Part shown: in pieces, positions 38,214 through 48,970 of the stretch | Layout of the letters: each line of letters starts with the position of its first letter | Numbering within the stretch: position 1 is the first letter of the stretch | NCBI GenBank assembly: GCA_014843695.1 | Contig: CM026404.1 | Coordinates: forward strand, 54,701,321 to 54,765,320 | Direction of reading: 5' to 3' | DNA: 64,000 nt | Origin: Archivesica marissinica | Lineage: Eukaryota > Mollusca > Bivalvia > Venerida > Vesicomyidae | Made by a program: the position numbers and the translations under genes | Notes under the pieces: model-generated | Databases searched by the model: none | Seen by the model: only the letters and a program-made list of their open reading frames with translations | Told to the model about the DNA's origin: nothing

Positions 38214-38451
38214 GTGTGTGTTTTACGTTTATTTATCGTCGCTACTGGTTGCCCATATGAGCGACGCCTCCTGAAGAGATTAGTCATTTTAGATTTTTGG
38301 AGGATAGTGTAATGATACAGAAAGAGACCCATTCCAGAGTCTCCTCTGATTCTTTTACGTGCACCGCTACAGCATCGACACAAGACCTTGGTTTAATGTC
38401 CCGTCTCAAACACTGTTAGTTTTATTAGGGTCAGACGGGGGATCGAACCTG
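38214..38451 (-). mobile_element. tRNA-derived SINE, family 1, copy e (5'-truncated)
   Basis: Tail and core are present on the - strand, but the element stops inside box B (GATCGAACCTG on +), so the tRNA-like head is lost. It lies about 40 bp before the last DHRS7 exon. Confidence 0.85.
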
Positions 38452-38493
38452 TGAAGAAATCCCACACTGCACTTATGTTCTGTTCTCTTTCAG

Positions 38494-38551
38494 GGTATTC
38501 AAGCGTTTAGGAGTGAAAACTGTCATGAAGATTAGGGATGGACAAAGATAA
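38494..38551 (+). CDS. DHRS7: DHRS7 last coding exon and stop
   Basis: The acceptor TTCTCTTTCAG is strong. The first G completes a Trp codon begun in the previous exon; then VFKRLGVKTVMKIRDGQR is followed by TAA at 38549-38551. With the four upstream exons this gives 585 nt, exactly 194 residues plus stop, without any frameshift. The basic C-terminus is shorter than the vertebrate DHRS7 tail. Sixty-five bases after the stop a 71-bp satellite begins. I see no AATAAA before it, so the true 3' UTR end is uncertain. Confidence 0.92.
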
Positions 38552-38615
38552 GTCAATGTTGTCATATACAGCATATGTCAAGAACTGATATAATATAACC
38601 AATTTGAACTTGAAA

Positions 38616-41600
38616 TGAATGCTGTGATATACCTGGCTATACTGGAAACTTATATTGTGTTATATAACTACAGTGTGAACGTATGGTGAATGCTGTGATA
38701 TACCTGGCTATACTGTAAACTTATATTGTGTTATATAACTACAGTGTGAACGTATGGTGAATGCTGTGATATACCTGGCTATACTGTAAACTTATATTGT
38801 GTTATATAACTACAGTGTGAACGTATGGTGAATGCTGTGATATACCTGGCTGTACTGGAAACTTATATTGTGTTATATAACTACAGTGTGAACGTATGGT
38901 GAATGCTGGGATATACCTGGCTATACTGTAAACTTATATTGTGTTATATAACTACAGTGTGAATGTATGGTGAATGCTGGGATATACCTGGCTGTACTGT
39001 AAACTTATATTGTGTTATATAACTACAGTGTGAACGTATGGTGAATACTGGGATATACCTGGCTATACTGCAAACTTATATTGTGTTATATAACTACAGT
39101 GTGAACGTATGGTGAATACTGGGATATACCTGGCTGTACTGGAAACTTATATTGTGTTATATAACTACAGTGTAAACGTATGGTGAATGCTGTGATATAC
39201 CTGGCTATACTGCAAACTTATATTGTGTTATATAACTACAGTGTGAACGTATGGTGAATGCTGTGATATACCTGGCTATACTGCAAACTTATATTGTGTT
39301 ATATAACTACAGTGTGAATGTATGGTGAATGCTGGGATATACCTGGCTGTACTGTAAACTTATATTGTGTTATATAACTACAGTGTGAACGTATGGTGAA
39401 TACTGGGATATACCTGGCTATACTGCAAACTTATATTGTGTTATATAACTACAGTGTGAACGTATGGTGAATACTGGGATATACCTGGCTATACTGTAAA
39501 CTTATATTGTGTTATATAACTACAGTGTGAACGTATGGTGAATGCTGTGATATACCTGGCTATACTGCAAACTTATATTGTGTTATATAACTACAGTGTG
39601 AACGTATGGTGAATGCTGGGATATACCTGGCTATACTGCAAACTTATATTGTGTTATATAACTACAGTGTGAACGTATGGTGAATGCTGGGATATACCTG
39701 GCTGTACTGCAAACTTATATTGTGTTATATAACTACAGTGTGAACGTATGGTGAATGCTGTGATATACCTGGCTATACTGCAAACTTATATTGTGTTATA
39801 TAACTACAGTGTGAACGTATGGTGAATACTGGGATATACCTGGCTATACTGCAAACTTATATTGTGTTATATAACTACAGTGTAAACGTATGGTGAATAC
39901 TGGGATATACCTGGCTATACTGGAAACTTATATTGTGTTATATAACTACAGTGTAAACGTATGGTGAATGCTGTGATATACCTGGCTGTACTGGAAACTT
40001 ATATTGTGTTATATAACTACAGTGTGAACGTATGGTGAATGCTGGGATATACCTGGCTATACTGCAAACTTATATTGTGTTATATAACTACAGTGTGAAC
40101 GTATGGTGAATACTGGGATATACCTGGCTATACTGGAAACTTATATTGTGTTATATAACTACAGTGTGAACGTATGGTGAATACTGGGATATACCTGGCT
40201 ATACTGGAAACTTATATTGTGTTATATAACTACAGTGTGAACGTATGGTGAATACTGGGATATACCTGGCTGTACTGGAAACTTATATTGTGTTATATAA
40301 CTACAGTGTGAACGTATGGTGAATGCTGTGATATACCTGGCTATACTGTAAACTTATATTGTGTTATATAACTACAGTGTGAACGTATGGTGAATACTGG
40401 GATATACCTGGCTATACTGTAAACTTATATTGTGTTATATAACTACAGTGTGAACGTATGGTGAATGCTGTGATATACCTGGCTATACTGCAAACTTATA
40501 TTGTGTTATATAACTACAGTGTGAACGTATGGTGAATGCTGTGATATACCTGGCTATACTGCAAACTTATATTGTGTTATATAACTACAGTGTGAACGTA
40601 TGGTGAATGCTGTGATATACCTGGCTATACTGCAAACTTATATTGTGTTATATAACTACAGTGTGAACGTATGGTGAATGCTGTGATATACCTGGCTATA
40701 CTGCAAACTTATATTGTGTTATATAACTACAGTGTGAACGTATGGTGAATGCTGTGATATACCTGGCTATACTGCAAACTTATATTGTGTTATATAACTA
40801 CAGTGTGAACGTATGGTGAATGCTGTTATACCTGGCTATACTGCAAACTTATATTGTGTTATATAACTACAGTGTGAACGTATGGTGAATGCTGTGATAT
40901 ACCTGGCTATACTGCAAACTTATATTGTGTTATATAACTACAGTGTGAACGTATGGTGAATGCTGGGATATACCTGGCTATACTGCAAACTTATATTGTG
41001 TTATATAACTACAGTGTGAACGTATGGTGAATGCTGGGATATACCTGGCTATACTGCAAACTTATATTGTGTTATATAACTACAGTGTGAACGTATGGTG
41101 AATGCTGGGATATACCTGGCTATACTGCAAACTTATATTGTGTTATATAACTACAGTGTGAACGTATGGTGAATGCTGGGATATACCTGGCTATACTGCA
41201 AACTTATATTGTGTTATATAACTACAGTGTGAACGTATGGTGAATGCTGTGATATACCTGGCTATACTGCAAACTTATATTGTGTTATATAACTACAGTG
41301 TGAACGTATGGTGAATGCTGGGATATACCTGGCTATACTGCAAACTTATATTGTGTTATATAACTACAGTGTGAACGTATGGTGAATGCTGGGATATACC
41401 TGGCTGTACTGCAAACTTATATTGTGTTATATAACTACAGTGTGAACGTATGGTGAATGCTGTGATATACCTGGCTATACTGCAAACTTATATTGTGTTA
41501 TATAACTACAGTGTGAACGTATGGTGAATGCTGGGATATACCTGGCTATACTGCAAACTTATATTGTGTTATATAACTACAGTGTGAACGTATGGTGAAT

Positions 41601-43424
41601 ACTGGGATATACCTGGCTATACTGGAAACTTATATTGTGTTATATAACTACAGTGTGAACGTATGGTGAATGCTGTGATATACCTGGCTGTACTGCAAAC
41701 TTATATTGTGTTATATAACTACAGTGTGAACGTATGGTGAATGCTGGGATATACCTGGCTATACTGCAAACTTATATTGTGTTATATAACTACAGTGTGA
41801 ACGTATGGTGAATGCTGGGATATACCTGGCTATACTGGAAACTTATATTGTGTTATATAACTACAGTGTGAACGTATGGTGAATACTGGGATATACCTGG
41901 CTATACTGGAAACTTATATTGTGTTATATAACTACAGTGTGAACGTATGGTGAATGCTGTGATATACCTGGCTATACTGCAAACTTATATTGTGTTATAT
42001 AACTACAGTGTGAACGTATGGTGAATGCTGTGATATACCTGGCTATACTGCAAACTTATATTGTGTTATATAACTACAGTGTGAACGTATGGTGAATGCT
42101 GGGATATACCTGGCTATACTGCAAACTTATATTGTGTTATATAACTACAGTGTGAACGTATGGTGAATGCTGTGATATACCTGGCTATACTGCAAACTTA
42201 TATTGTGTTATATAACTACAGTGTGAACGTATGGTGAATGCTGTGATATACCTGGCTATACTGCAAACTTATATTGTGTTATATAACTACAGTGTGAACG
42301 TATGGTGAATGCTGTGATATACCTGGCTATACTGCAAACTTATATTGTGTTATATAACTACAGTGTGAACGTATGGTGAATGCTGGATATACCTGGCTAT
42401 ACTGCAAACTTATATTGTGTTATATAACTACAGTGTGAACGTATGGTGAATGCTGGGATATACCTGGCTATACTGCAAACTTATATTGTGTTATATAACT
42501 ACAGTGTGAACGTATGGTGAATGCTGTGATATACCTGGCTATACTGTAAACTTATATTGTGTTATATAACTACAGTGTGAACGTATGGTGAATGCTGGGA
42601 TATACCTGGCTATACTGCAAACTTATATTGTGTTATATAACTACAGTGTGAACGTATGGTGAATGCTGTGATATACCTGGCTATACTGTAAACTTATATT
42701 GTGTTATATAACTACAGTGTGAACGTATGGTGAATGCTGGGATATACCTGGCTATACTGTAAACTTATATTGTGTTATATAACTACAGTGTGAACGTATG
42801 GTGAATGCTGTGATATACCTGGCTATACTGCAAACTTATATTGTGTTATATAACTACAGTGTGAACGTATGGTGAATGCTGGGATATACCTGGCTATACT
42901 GCAAACTTATATTGTGTTATATAACTACAGTGTGAACGTATGGTGAATGCTGTGATATACCTGGCTATACTGCAAACTTATATTGTGTTATATAACTACA
43001 GTGTGAACGTATGGTGAATGCTGTGATATACCTGGCTATACTGCAAACTTATATTGTGTTATATAACTACAGTGTGAACGTATGGTGAATGCTGGGATAT
43101 ACCTGGCTATACTGCAAACTTATATTGTGTTATATAACTACAGTGTGAACGTATGGTGAATGCTGTGATATACCTGGCTATACTGTAAACTTATATTGTG
43201 TTATATAACTACAGTGTGAACGTATGGTGAATGCTGTGATATACCTGGCTATACTGCAAACTTATATTGTGTTATATAACTACAGTGTGAACGTATGGTG
43301 AATGCTGTGATATACCTGGCTATACTGTAAACTTATATTGTGTTATATAACTACAGTGTGAACGTATGGTGAATGCTGGGATATACCTGGCTGTACTGGA
43401 AACTTATATTGTGTTATATAACAC
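38616..43424. repeat. 71-bp minisatellite, about 68 copies
   Basis: The unit reads GTGAATGCTGTGATATACCT + GGCTATACTGCAAACTTATA + TTGTGTTATATAACTACAGT + GTGAACGTATG. Copies differ mainly at three sites: TGCTGTG/TGCTGGG/TACTGGG, GCTATAC/GCTGTAC, and ACTGCAA/ACTGTAA/ACTGGAA, reassorted between units. All six frames are closed. It starts 65 bp after the DHRS7 stop, so part of it could be 3' UTR. Confidence 0.98.
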
Positions 43425-43720
43425 AGCTTGAATATAGATATAATTGGGCATACCAGTAACTATGGTGATATAACCAGTTTGAATATAGATATAATTGGGC
43501 ATACCAGAAACTATGGTGATATAACCAGCTTGAATATAGATATAATTGGGCGTACCAGTAACTATGGTGATATAACCAGTTTGAATATAGATATAATTGG
43601 GCATACCAGAAACTATGGTGATATAACCAGCTTGAATATAGATATAATTGGGCGTACCAGAAACTATGGTGATATAACCAGCTTGAATATAGATATAATT
43701 GGGCATACCAGAAACTATGC
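43425..43720. repeat. 51-bp minisatellite, about 5.7 copies
   Basis: The unit contains GCTTGAATATAGATATAATT + GGGCATACCAGAAACTATGG + TGATATAACCA. The period is a multiple of 3, giving three long overlapping open frames on both strands, none with a recognisable domain. The sequence is weakly similar to the bases just after the DHRS7 stop (ATATAACCAATTTGAA). Confidence 0.96.
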
Positions 43721-43762
43721 CAGTTTCGCTCTGCCAGTTTCACTCGTAAACTTTTCATTTCT

Positions 43763-44403
43763 TGCATCTGGGTCAGCTACACGGTAGAATCCAGTTTGTC
43801 TGGCATCTGGGTCAGCTACACAGTAGAATCCAGTTTGTCTGGCATCTGGGAGCACAAGTAAATCAGTTTCTGCATCTGGTAGCTACACAGTAGAATCCAG
43901 TTTGTCTGGCATCTGGGTCAGCTACACAGTAGAATCCAGTTTGTCTGGCATCTGGGTCAGCTACACAGTAGAATCCAGTTTGTCTGGCATCTGGATCAGC
44001 TACACAGTAGAATCCAGTTTGTCTGGCATCTGGATCAGCTACACAGTAGAATCCAGTTTGTCTGGCATCTGGATCAGCTACACAGTAGAATCCAGTTTGT
44101 CTGGCATCTGGGTGAGCTACACAGTAGAATCTAGTTTGTCTGGCATCTGGGTGAGCTACACAGTAGAATCCAGTTTGTCTGGCATCTGGGTCAGCTACAC
44201 GGTAGAATCCAGTTTGTCTGGCATCTGGGTCAGCTACACAGTAGAATCCAGTTTGTCTGGCATCTGGGTCAGCTACACAGTAGAATCCAGTTTGTCTGGC
44301 ATCTGGGTCAGCTACACGGTAGAATCCAGTTTGTCTGGCATCTGGGTCAGCTACACAGTAGAATCCAATTTGTCTGGCATCTGGGTCAGCTACACTAGAA
44401 TCC
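43763..44403. repeat. 39-bp minisatellite, about 16 copies
   Basis: Unit GCATCTGGGTCAGCTACACA + GTAGAATCCAGTTTGTCTG. The third unit is disrupted (GGGAGCACAAGTAAATCAG). A 181-codon + frame (43902-44447) translates as a repeated 13-residue SGIWVSYTVESSL. Synonymous and replacement changes appear mixed and there is no flanking exon structure, so I do not call it a gene. Confidence 0.95.
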
Positions 44404-44896
44404 AGTTTGGTGCACTTGTATGGCTTTACATTTATATTTACATGTAGGTCTTTACAAATATTTGATATCCATTTTTGTACACAGAGTTTTTATTATCCTT
44501 GTCTTTACAGATGATACAGTTATTTTTATTACAAATGAATAAATATTTTATTGTGCTAGTTTTGGAAAGTTGTAGCAAGAATATATGTTATGTTATTTAA
44601 ATTAACTACTATACTGCATAATTATCTGCTATTGTTGTTTTATATTAAGTCTATTCAGGCATCCATGGTCGAGTTGTTATGGTCGCTGATTTTAAATCAC
44701 TTTGGAGAGGAATTAATATAAGTTTTCTGAAAACTTGTTTTCCAATCCAAACCATTCACACTTTATGTAATTTGTAACATTTTTTGTGTTATAAATACTG
44801 TTTAAGCCAAATCACTGGACCATCACCACTCTCTCGCTGGTTTGCGGAAGGTCGGTGGTTCTACCAAGATGCCCGTCTGTGCCTGAAATACTGCTT
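44404..44896. other. AT-rich stretch with SINE fragment
   Basis: Contains ATGAATAAATATTTTATTG near 44534, a possible polyadenylation signal. At 44657-44695 a fragment of the family 2 SINE head is present (CATGGTCGAGTTGTTATGGTCG). No gene was found. Confidence 0.5.
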
Positions 44897-45079
44897 GGAG
44901 GGGCACCCGGGATCTTCCTCCACCAATTGGAGGGTCGCCCAGGATCTTCCTCCACCAATTGGAGGGTCGCCCGGGGTCTTCCTCCACCAATAGTGGCTGG
45001 AGGGGCACCCGGGATCTTCCTCCACCAATAGTGGCTGGAGGGGCACCCGGGGTCTTCCTCCACCAATAGTGGCTGGAGA
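44897..45079. repeat. GC-rich 33-38-bp tandem repeat, 5 copies
   Basis: Units carry GGAGGGTCGCCCGGGGTCTT or GGAGGGGCACCCGGGATCTT, then CCTCCACCAATTGGAG or CCTCCACCAATAGTGGCT. Far more GC-rich than anything else nearby; open in several frames as a result of composition. Confidence 0.9.
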
Positions 45080-45111
45080 GTCGCCATGTAACCTAAACTG
45101 CTGGAGCGACT

Positions 45112-45353
45112 TTAACCCTTTCAACACCAAGTAACTGACATGGACTGGTCCATGATATTCTTAGACCAATAAATGAATAAGAAAATTACATTTGGAACAG
45201 TTCATTTATCAAAATGGGTAATTTTTCTAAAAAAATAGCAATTTTACTGGCAAAAAGTGCAGATCGTGATGAGATGGCTCGTCACGAGCCGGCTCATCTG
45301 GATCTACACTTTTTGTAAGCCTATATAGAGGTATGTGGTGTTGAAAGGGTTAA
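45112..45353. mobile_element. TTAA-flanked hairpin MITE, copy 3
   Basis: Begins TTAACCCTTTCAACACCAAG, ends GTGTTGAAAGGGTTAA, and has the central palindrome (GAGATGGCTCGTCACGAGCC). Same orientation as the copy at 29406. The flanks on both sides also resemble those of that copy. Confidence 0.88.
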
Positions 45354-45429
45354 ATCCCCAAAACAAGTCTTTTGGATGAGACTATAAACCGATATCGCAT
45401 TTACTGTGAGTTACATTCTGTATCCGTCT

Positions 45430-46190
45430 TCACCCATTTATTTGAGCTGAATTGAGAAACCAGGATGTACAACATTAGATTAATCGCTCTCGAGACCCAG
45501 GGTTCGAGACCCAGGGTTCGACACTAACATTTTGATGAGGTAGCCAGCAGGACTACCATCTTGGAAAATAATCTAGGTAGTCATCAGTTTCATACTTATC
45601 TCAAAATATGTGTACCTTTTGCCAAAATTCGAATCTAACTTTAAGAAAATTCTGAAACCAGTCAGTTAACAGATGACAATTTCCGCTTTTGTGTAAAATA
45701 AAGGCTATAAATAGTTCAAATAATTGTTGCAGCCGGCATTTCATTAATGTCTTCTTACATGTATTTGTAAATGAAACTGGAAATATGGCATGGAATTTCA
45801 TTAGGATTTTGTCAATACAACACAATTCTAATTAAATTGCATACTTGGCTGTTATATTCACCGCTAGCGTGCAAAGTGTTCATTTATGTGATTTTGTAAA
45901 TTTCATGCAGACCCTTTCAGGTTAGCCTAACAGGATACCCAGCTTGGAAACCTATATTGTCCTTAGGGAAATTAGGTAGCCTTTGGCTAATGGTCCACTG
46001 TTAGTGTCGAGCCCTGGAGACCTCTTGCAATCCCTCTCAATGAAGGGGAGGGAAAAGTCAAGGAGGATTTACTTGCCTAAGGACAGCATCAGCGTTGTTC
46101 TGACTCAGGATCGAACTGACAACATCTGAGTTACAATGCGGACACAGTATCCATTACACCTGCTCCCTCTATGGCGGCTATATATAACCA
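45430..46190 (-). mobile_element. SINE family 3, interrupted by a MITE
   Basis: On the - strand the head (46190 leftwards) has ATAGAGGGAGCAGGTGTAAT and a box B-like GTTCGATCC. The body contains the CCTTAGGCAA motif; the tail half lies at 45430-45511. Related copies at 54035 and 62339 show that the two halves were once contiguous (CTCTCGAGACC joined to CTCTTGCAATCC). A MITE at 45512-46016 separates them. Confidence 0.7.
45512..46016. mobile_element. hAT-like MITE (505 bp) nested in a SINE
   Basis: Ends are CAGGGTTCGACACTAACA and TGTTAGTGTCGAGCCCTG. GAGACC is found on both sides (45506-45511 and 46017-46022), consistent with a target duplication, although the left side also carries an extra partial end (CCCAGGGTTCGAGA). 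No transposase is present; a 74-codon open frame inside (45601-45825) has no recognisable domain. Confidence 0.82.
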
Positions 46191-46310
46191 TTGAGCCGTA
46201 AACCAACAAACAAATCCGACTATAATTTACCTGAATGTGGCTGGGATTAAAAGGGTAAATGTTTGGCTCCACATCTTACCAATTTACAAATATTCCAACT
46301 AAGTTTGTTT

Positions 46311-46975
46311 AAGCATACAATGCAATAATCACAGAGCCATTGCTGATAACATTTGCAGTTGGTTTACAATCACAGAGCCATTGCTGATAACATGTGCAGC
46401 TTGTATGCAATTACAGGGCCATTGCTGATAACATGTGCAGCTTGTATGCAATTACAGGGCCATTGCTGATAACATGTGCAGCTTGTATGCAATTACAGAG
46501 CCATTGCTGATAACATGTGCAGCTTGTATGCAATTACAGAGCCATTATTGATAACATGTGCAGCTTGTATGCAATTACAGGGCCATTGCTGATAACATGT
46601 GCAGCTTGTATGCAATTACAGAGCCATTGCTGATAACATGTGCAGCTTGTATGCAATAACAGAGCCATTGCTGATAACATGTGCAGCTTGTATGCAATTA
46701 CAGAGCCATTGCTGATAACATGTGCAGCTTGTATGCAATTACAGAGCCATTGCTGATAACATGTGCAGTTTGTATGCAATTACATAGCCTATGCTGATCA
46801 AATTGGCAGTTGGTTTACAATCACAGAGCCTATGCCGATAAAATTGGCAGTTGGTTTACAAGCACAGAGCCTATGCCGATAAAATTGGCAGTTGGTTTAC
46901 AAGCACAGAGCCTATGCCGATAAAATTGGCAGTTGGTTTACAATCACAGAGCCTATGAAAATAAAATTGGCAGTT
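46311..46975. repeat. 41-bp minisatellite, about 16 copies
   Basis: Unit AATTACAGAGCCATTGCTGA + TAACATGTGCAGCTTGTATGC. The last four units change to a variant (AGAGCCTATGCCGATAAAAT + TGGCAGTTGGTTTAC), so the array has two subfamilies in blocks. Confidence 0.96.
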
Positions 46976-46998
46976 GGTTTACTCACAAATCTCACATA

Positions 46999-47012
46999 GT
47001 TGCCATGGCAAC
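46999..47012. promoter_or_regulatory. Perfect palindromic X-box (RFX site)
   Basis: GTTGCCATGGCAAC is the symmetric consensus bound by RFX transcription factors. An identical 14-mer is found at 48173. No gene start is recognised nearby, so a regulatory role is only a possibility. Confidence 0.4.
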
Positions 47013-47662
47013 CACCTATAATATGTTTAGAATGTCATTGTTTTCCATTGTAATTCCTCATATATTTATGCGAGTATACTTAGTTACATTATGTCTGACC
47101 TCAAGCCTCGCTACATTCCACCACAGGCACTTGAAATGTTATCCACAAGTCACCAAAATCAACTAAATCCTAGAACCCCCTCTTTTTATACAGAAAAGGG
47201 TTTGTGGGATTTATTTTTTATATAGAGAGTTGGTTTCTAGGATAGAGTAACAAGGGTTTCGGTGTCTTATGCATGCACTTTCTAGCTCCTGTGGATTCAA
47301 GCTAGCATGCAATTAATTTCACTGCAACAAAACAGATTTTTCGTTGAAATCATGCGCAAGAATTTATTTATAACTTTGGTTGTTTGTAGCCAAATTGATA
47401 TTGGCACGATTCACTATTTCTTCATTGACATTAATTATGAAAGACTCGTTACTTTTGATTACCGGTATCAATGTATATAAACGGACGTAATGAAATCGGA
47501 GAAGAATTATAAGACTCTTGTCTTTCATTTTAATCCTTTTTCTGTATTTTGATATGTGTAATGTATGCATTGTTCAACTGTATTAGGTTGGCAAATAAAA
47601 TTTGTTTAAATTAATGAAATCCAAATAGTTATGCTGTGTCATATTTGAATGAAAAATGGCAT
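47013..47662. other. Unassigned AT-rich stretch
   Basis: No recognisable gene was found. Open frames of 66-77 codons here have no known domain. A short direct duplication of TAGAACCCCCTCTTTTTATA-type and GGGTTTGTGGGATT sequence is not repeated elsewhere. Confidence 0.4.
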
Positions 47663-47830
47663 CAGTGGCGTAGCTGCCCTTGTTGCGTCACAAAGTCAGG
47701 GGTTTGCACATTTTCTTGTAATTTTAATTATTTTATAATTGTCTGTTGTTTGTTTTGCCATGAGGAATATTTTATAACACCCCTCTAAACATTTGGCTTG
47801 CAAATGAATTCAGAACCAGCTACGCCACTG
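47663..47830. mobile_element. hAT-like MITE (168 bp)
   Basis: CAGTGGCGTAGCTG at the left and CAGCTACGCCACTG at the right are perfect 14-bp inverted ends; CAGTGGCGTAG is a common hAT-type terminus. I see no clear 8-bp duplication. Confidence 0.78.
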
Positions 47831-47939
47831 GTTAGGAGAATGGAAATATTACAATTTCCTAAACAGTTGCTACAATTGTTTTGTTGCAAAATCAGTATTA
47901 CACAAGAATGGCATTAAAGAAACCCATCCTTTTTTAAGT

Positions 47940-48118
47940 TTAAACTTTATTTATTTTACAATGATTGCGAAACAAGCTTTAACACCTTATTTTAAGCACT
48001 CGCTTGGTGCGGAGGAAAGCGTATGTGTGGTCATTTGTGTGGGAGGAAACCAGAGTACCCAGAGAAAACCCATCGTACCATCTTGCATACTACCCGGTCC
48101 GAGGATCGAACCTGGGCT
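47940..48118 (-). repeat. SINE-like fragment
   Basis: The + strand carries a tail-like TTTATTTATTTTACAATGAT + TGCGAAACAAG, related to SINE family 3. Then come GGGAGGAAACCAGAGTACCC and a box B-like GAGGATCGAACCTGGGC (reverse GGTTCGATCC). The tRNA-like head appears incomplete. Confidence 0.55.
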
Positions 48119-48172
48119 AAATTTGTGAGAATCAACCATTTTAGCATTTTGTAATGTACACGTTTGCTGGTT

Positions 48173-48186
48173 GTTGCCATGGCAAC
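48173..48186. promoter_or_regulatory. Second perfect X-box (RFX site)
   Basis: Identical to GTTGCCATGGCAAC at 46999 but in a different context (TTGCTGGTT on the left, CGGGTGACATC on the right), so it is not simply a copy of the same repeat unit. Confidence 0.4.
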
Positions 48187-48276
48187 CGGGTGACATCTAG
48201 TTAAACAGAATGTTTATTTAATTAAAGAAAGCAATTGTACCGGTACATTGAAGTTTTTTATTATTTATGTGTTGTT

Positions 48277-48879
48277 AATGTTGGCATATAGCCTGGGGGT
48301 GACAAGTATGATCCCACACTACAGATCGGTTAGTGTTGGCATATAGCCTGGGGGTGACAAGTATGATCCCACACTACAGATCGGTTAGTGTTGGCATATA
48401 GCCTGGGGGTGACAAGTATGATCCCACACTACAGATCGGTTAGTGTTGGCATATAGCCTGGGGGTGACAAGTATGATCCCACACTACAGATCGGTTAGTG
48501 TTGGCATATAGCCTGGGGGTGACAAGTATGATCCCACACTACAGATCGGTTAGTGTTGGCATATAGCCTGGGGGTGACAAGTATGATCCCACACTACAGA
48601 TCGGTTAGTGTTGGCATATAGCCTGGGGGTGACCAGTATGATCCCACACTACAGATCGGTTAGTGTTGGCATATAGCCTGGGGGTGACAAGTATGATCCC
48701 ACACTACAGATCGGTTAGTGTTGGCATATAGCCTGGGGGTGACCAGTATGATCCCACACTACAGATCGTTTAGTGTTGGCATATAGCCTGGGGGTGACCA
48801 GTATGATCCCACACTACAGATCGGTTAGTGTTGGCGTATAGCCTGGGGGTGACAAGTATGATCCCACACTACAGATCGA
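48277..48879. repeat. 55-bp minisatellite, 11 nearly identical copies
   Basis: Unit GGTTAGTGTTGGCATATAGC + CTGGGGGTGACAAGTATGAT + CCCACACTACAGATC. Units differ only at single sites (GACAAGT/GACCAGT, CATATAG/CGTATAG), so expansion or homogenisation is recent. Confidence 0.98.
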
Positions 48880-48970
48880 TGTCCGCTCACATTACTGAAA
48901 AGGCCGGATCACTGTTAGCTAACATTGCTCACGGGATCAGAGCGCTGTTAGTTTGCCTAACTTGGAAGCC

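Noticed and set aside
43902..44447. 181-codon + open frame of 13-residue repeats
   Set aside because: It results from a 39-bp period with no in-frame stop. There is no signal peptide, no splice context and no domain, and disrupted units at the left edge break the frame.
46534..46779. 81-codon - strand frame with HTNCTCYQQWLCN-like repeats
   Set aside because: Translation of the 41-bp array; no gene features.
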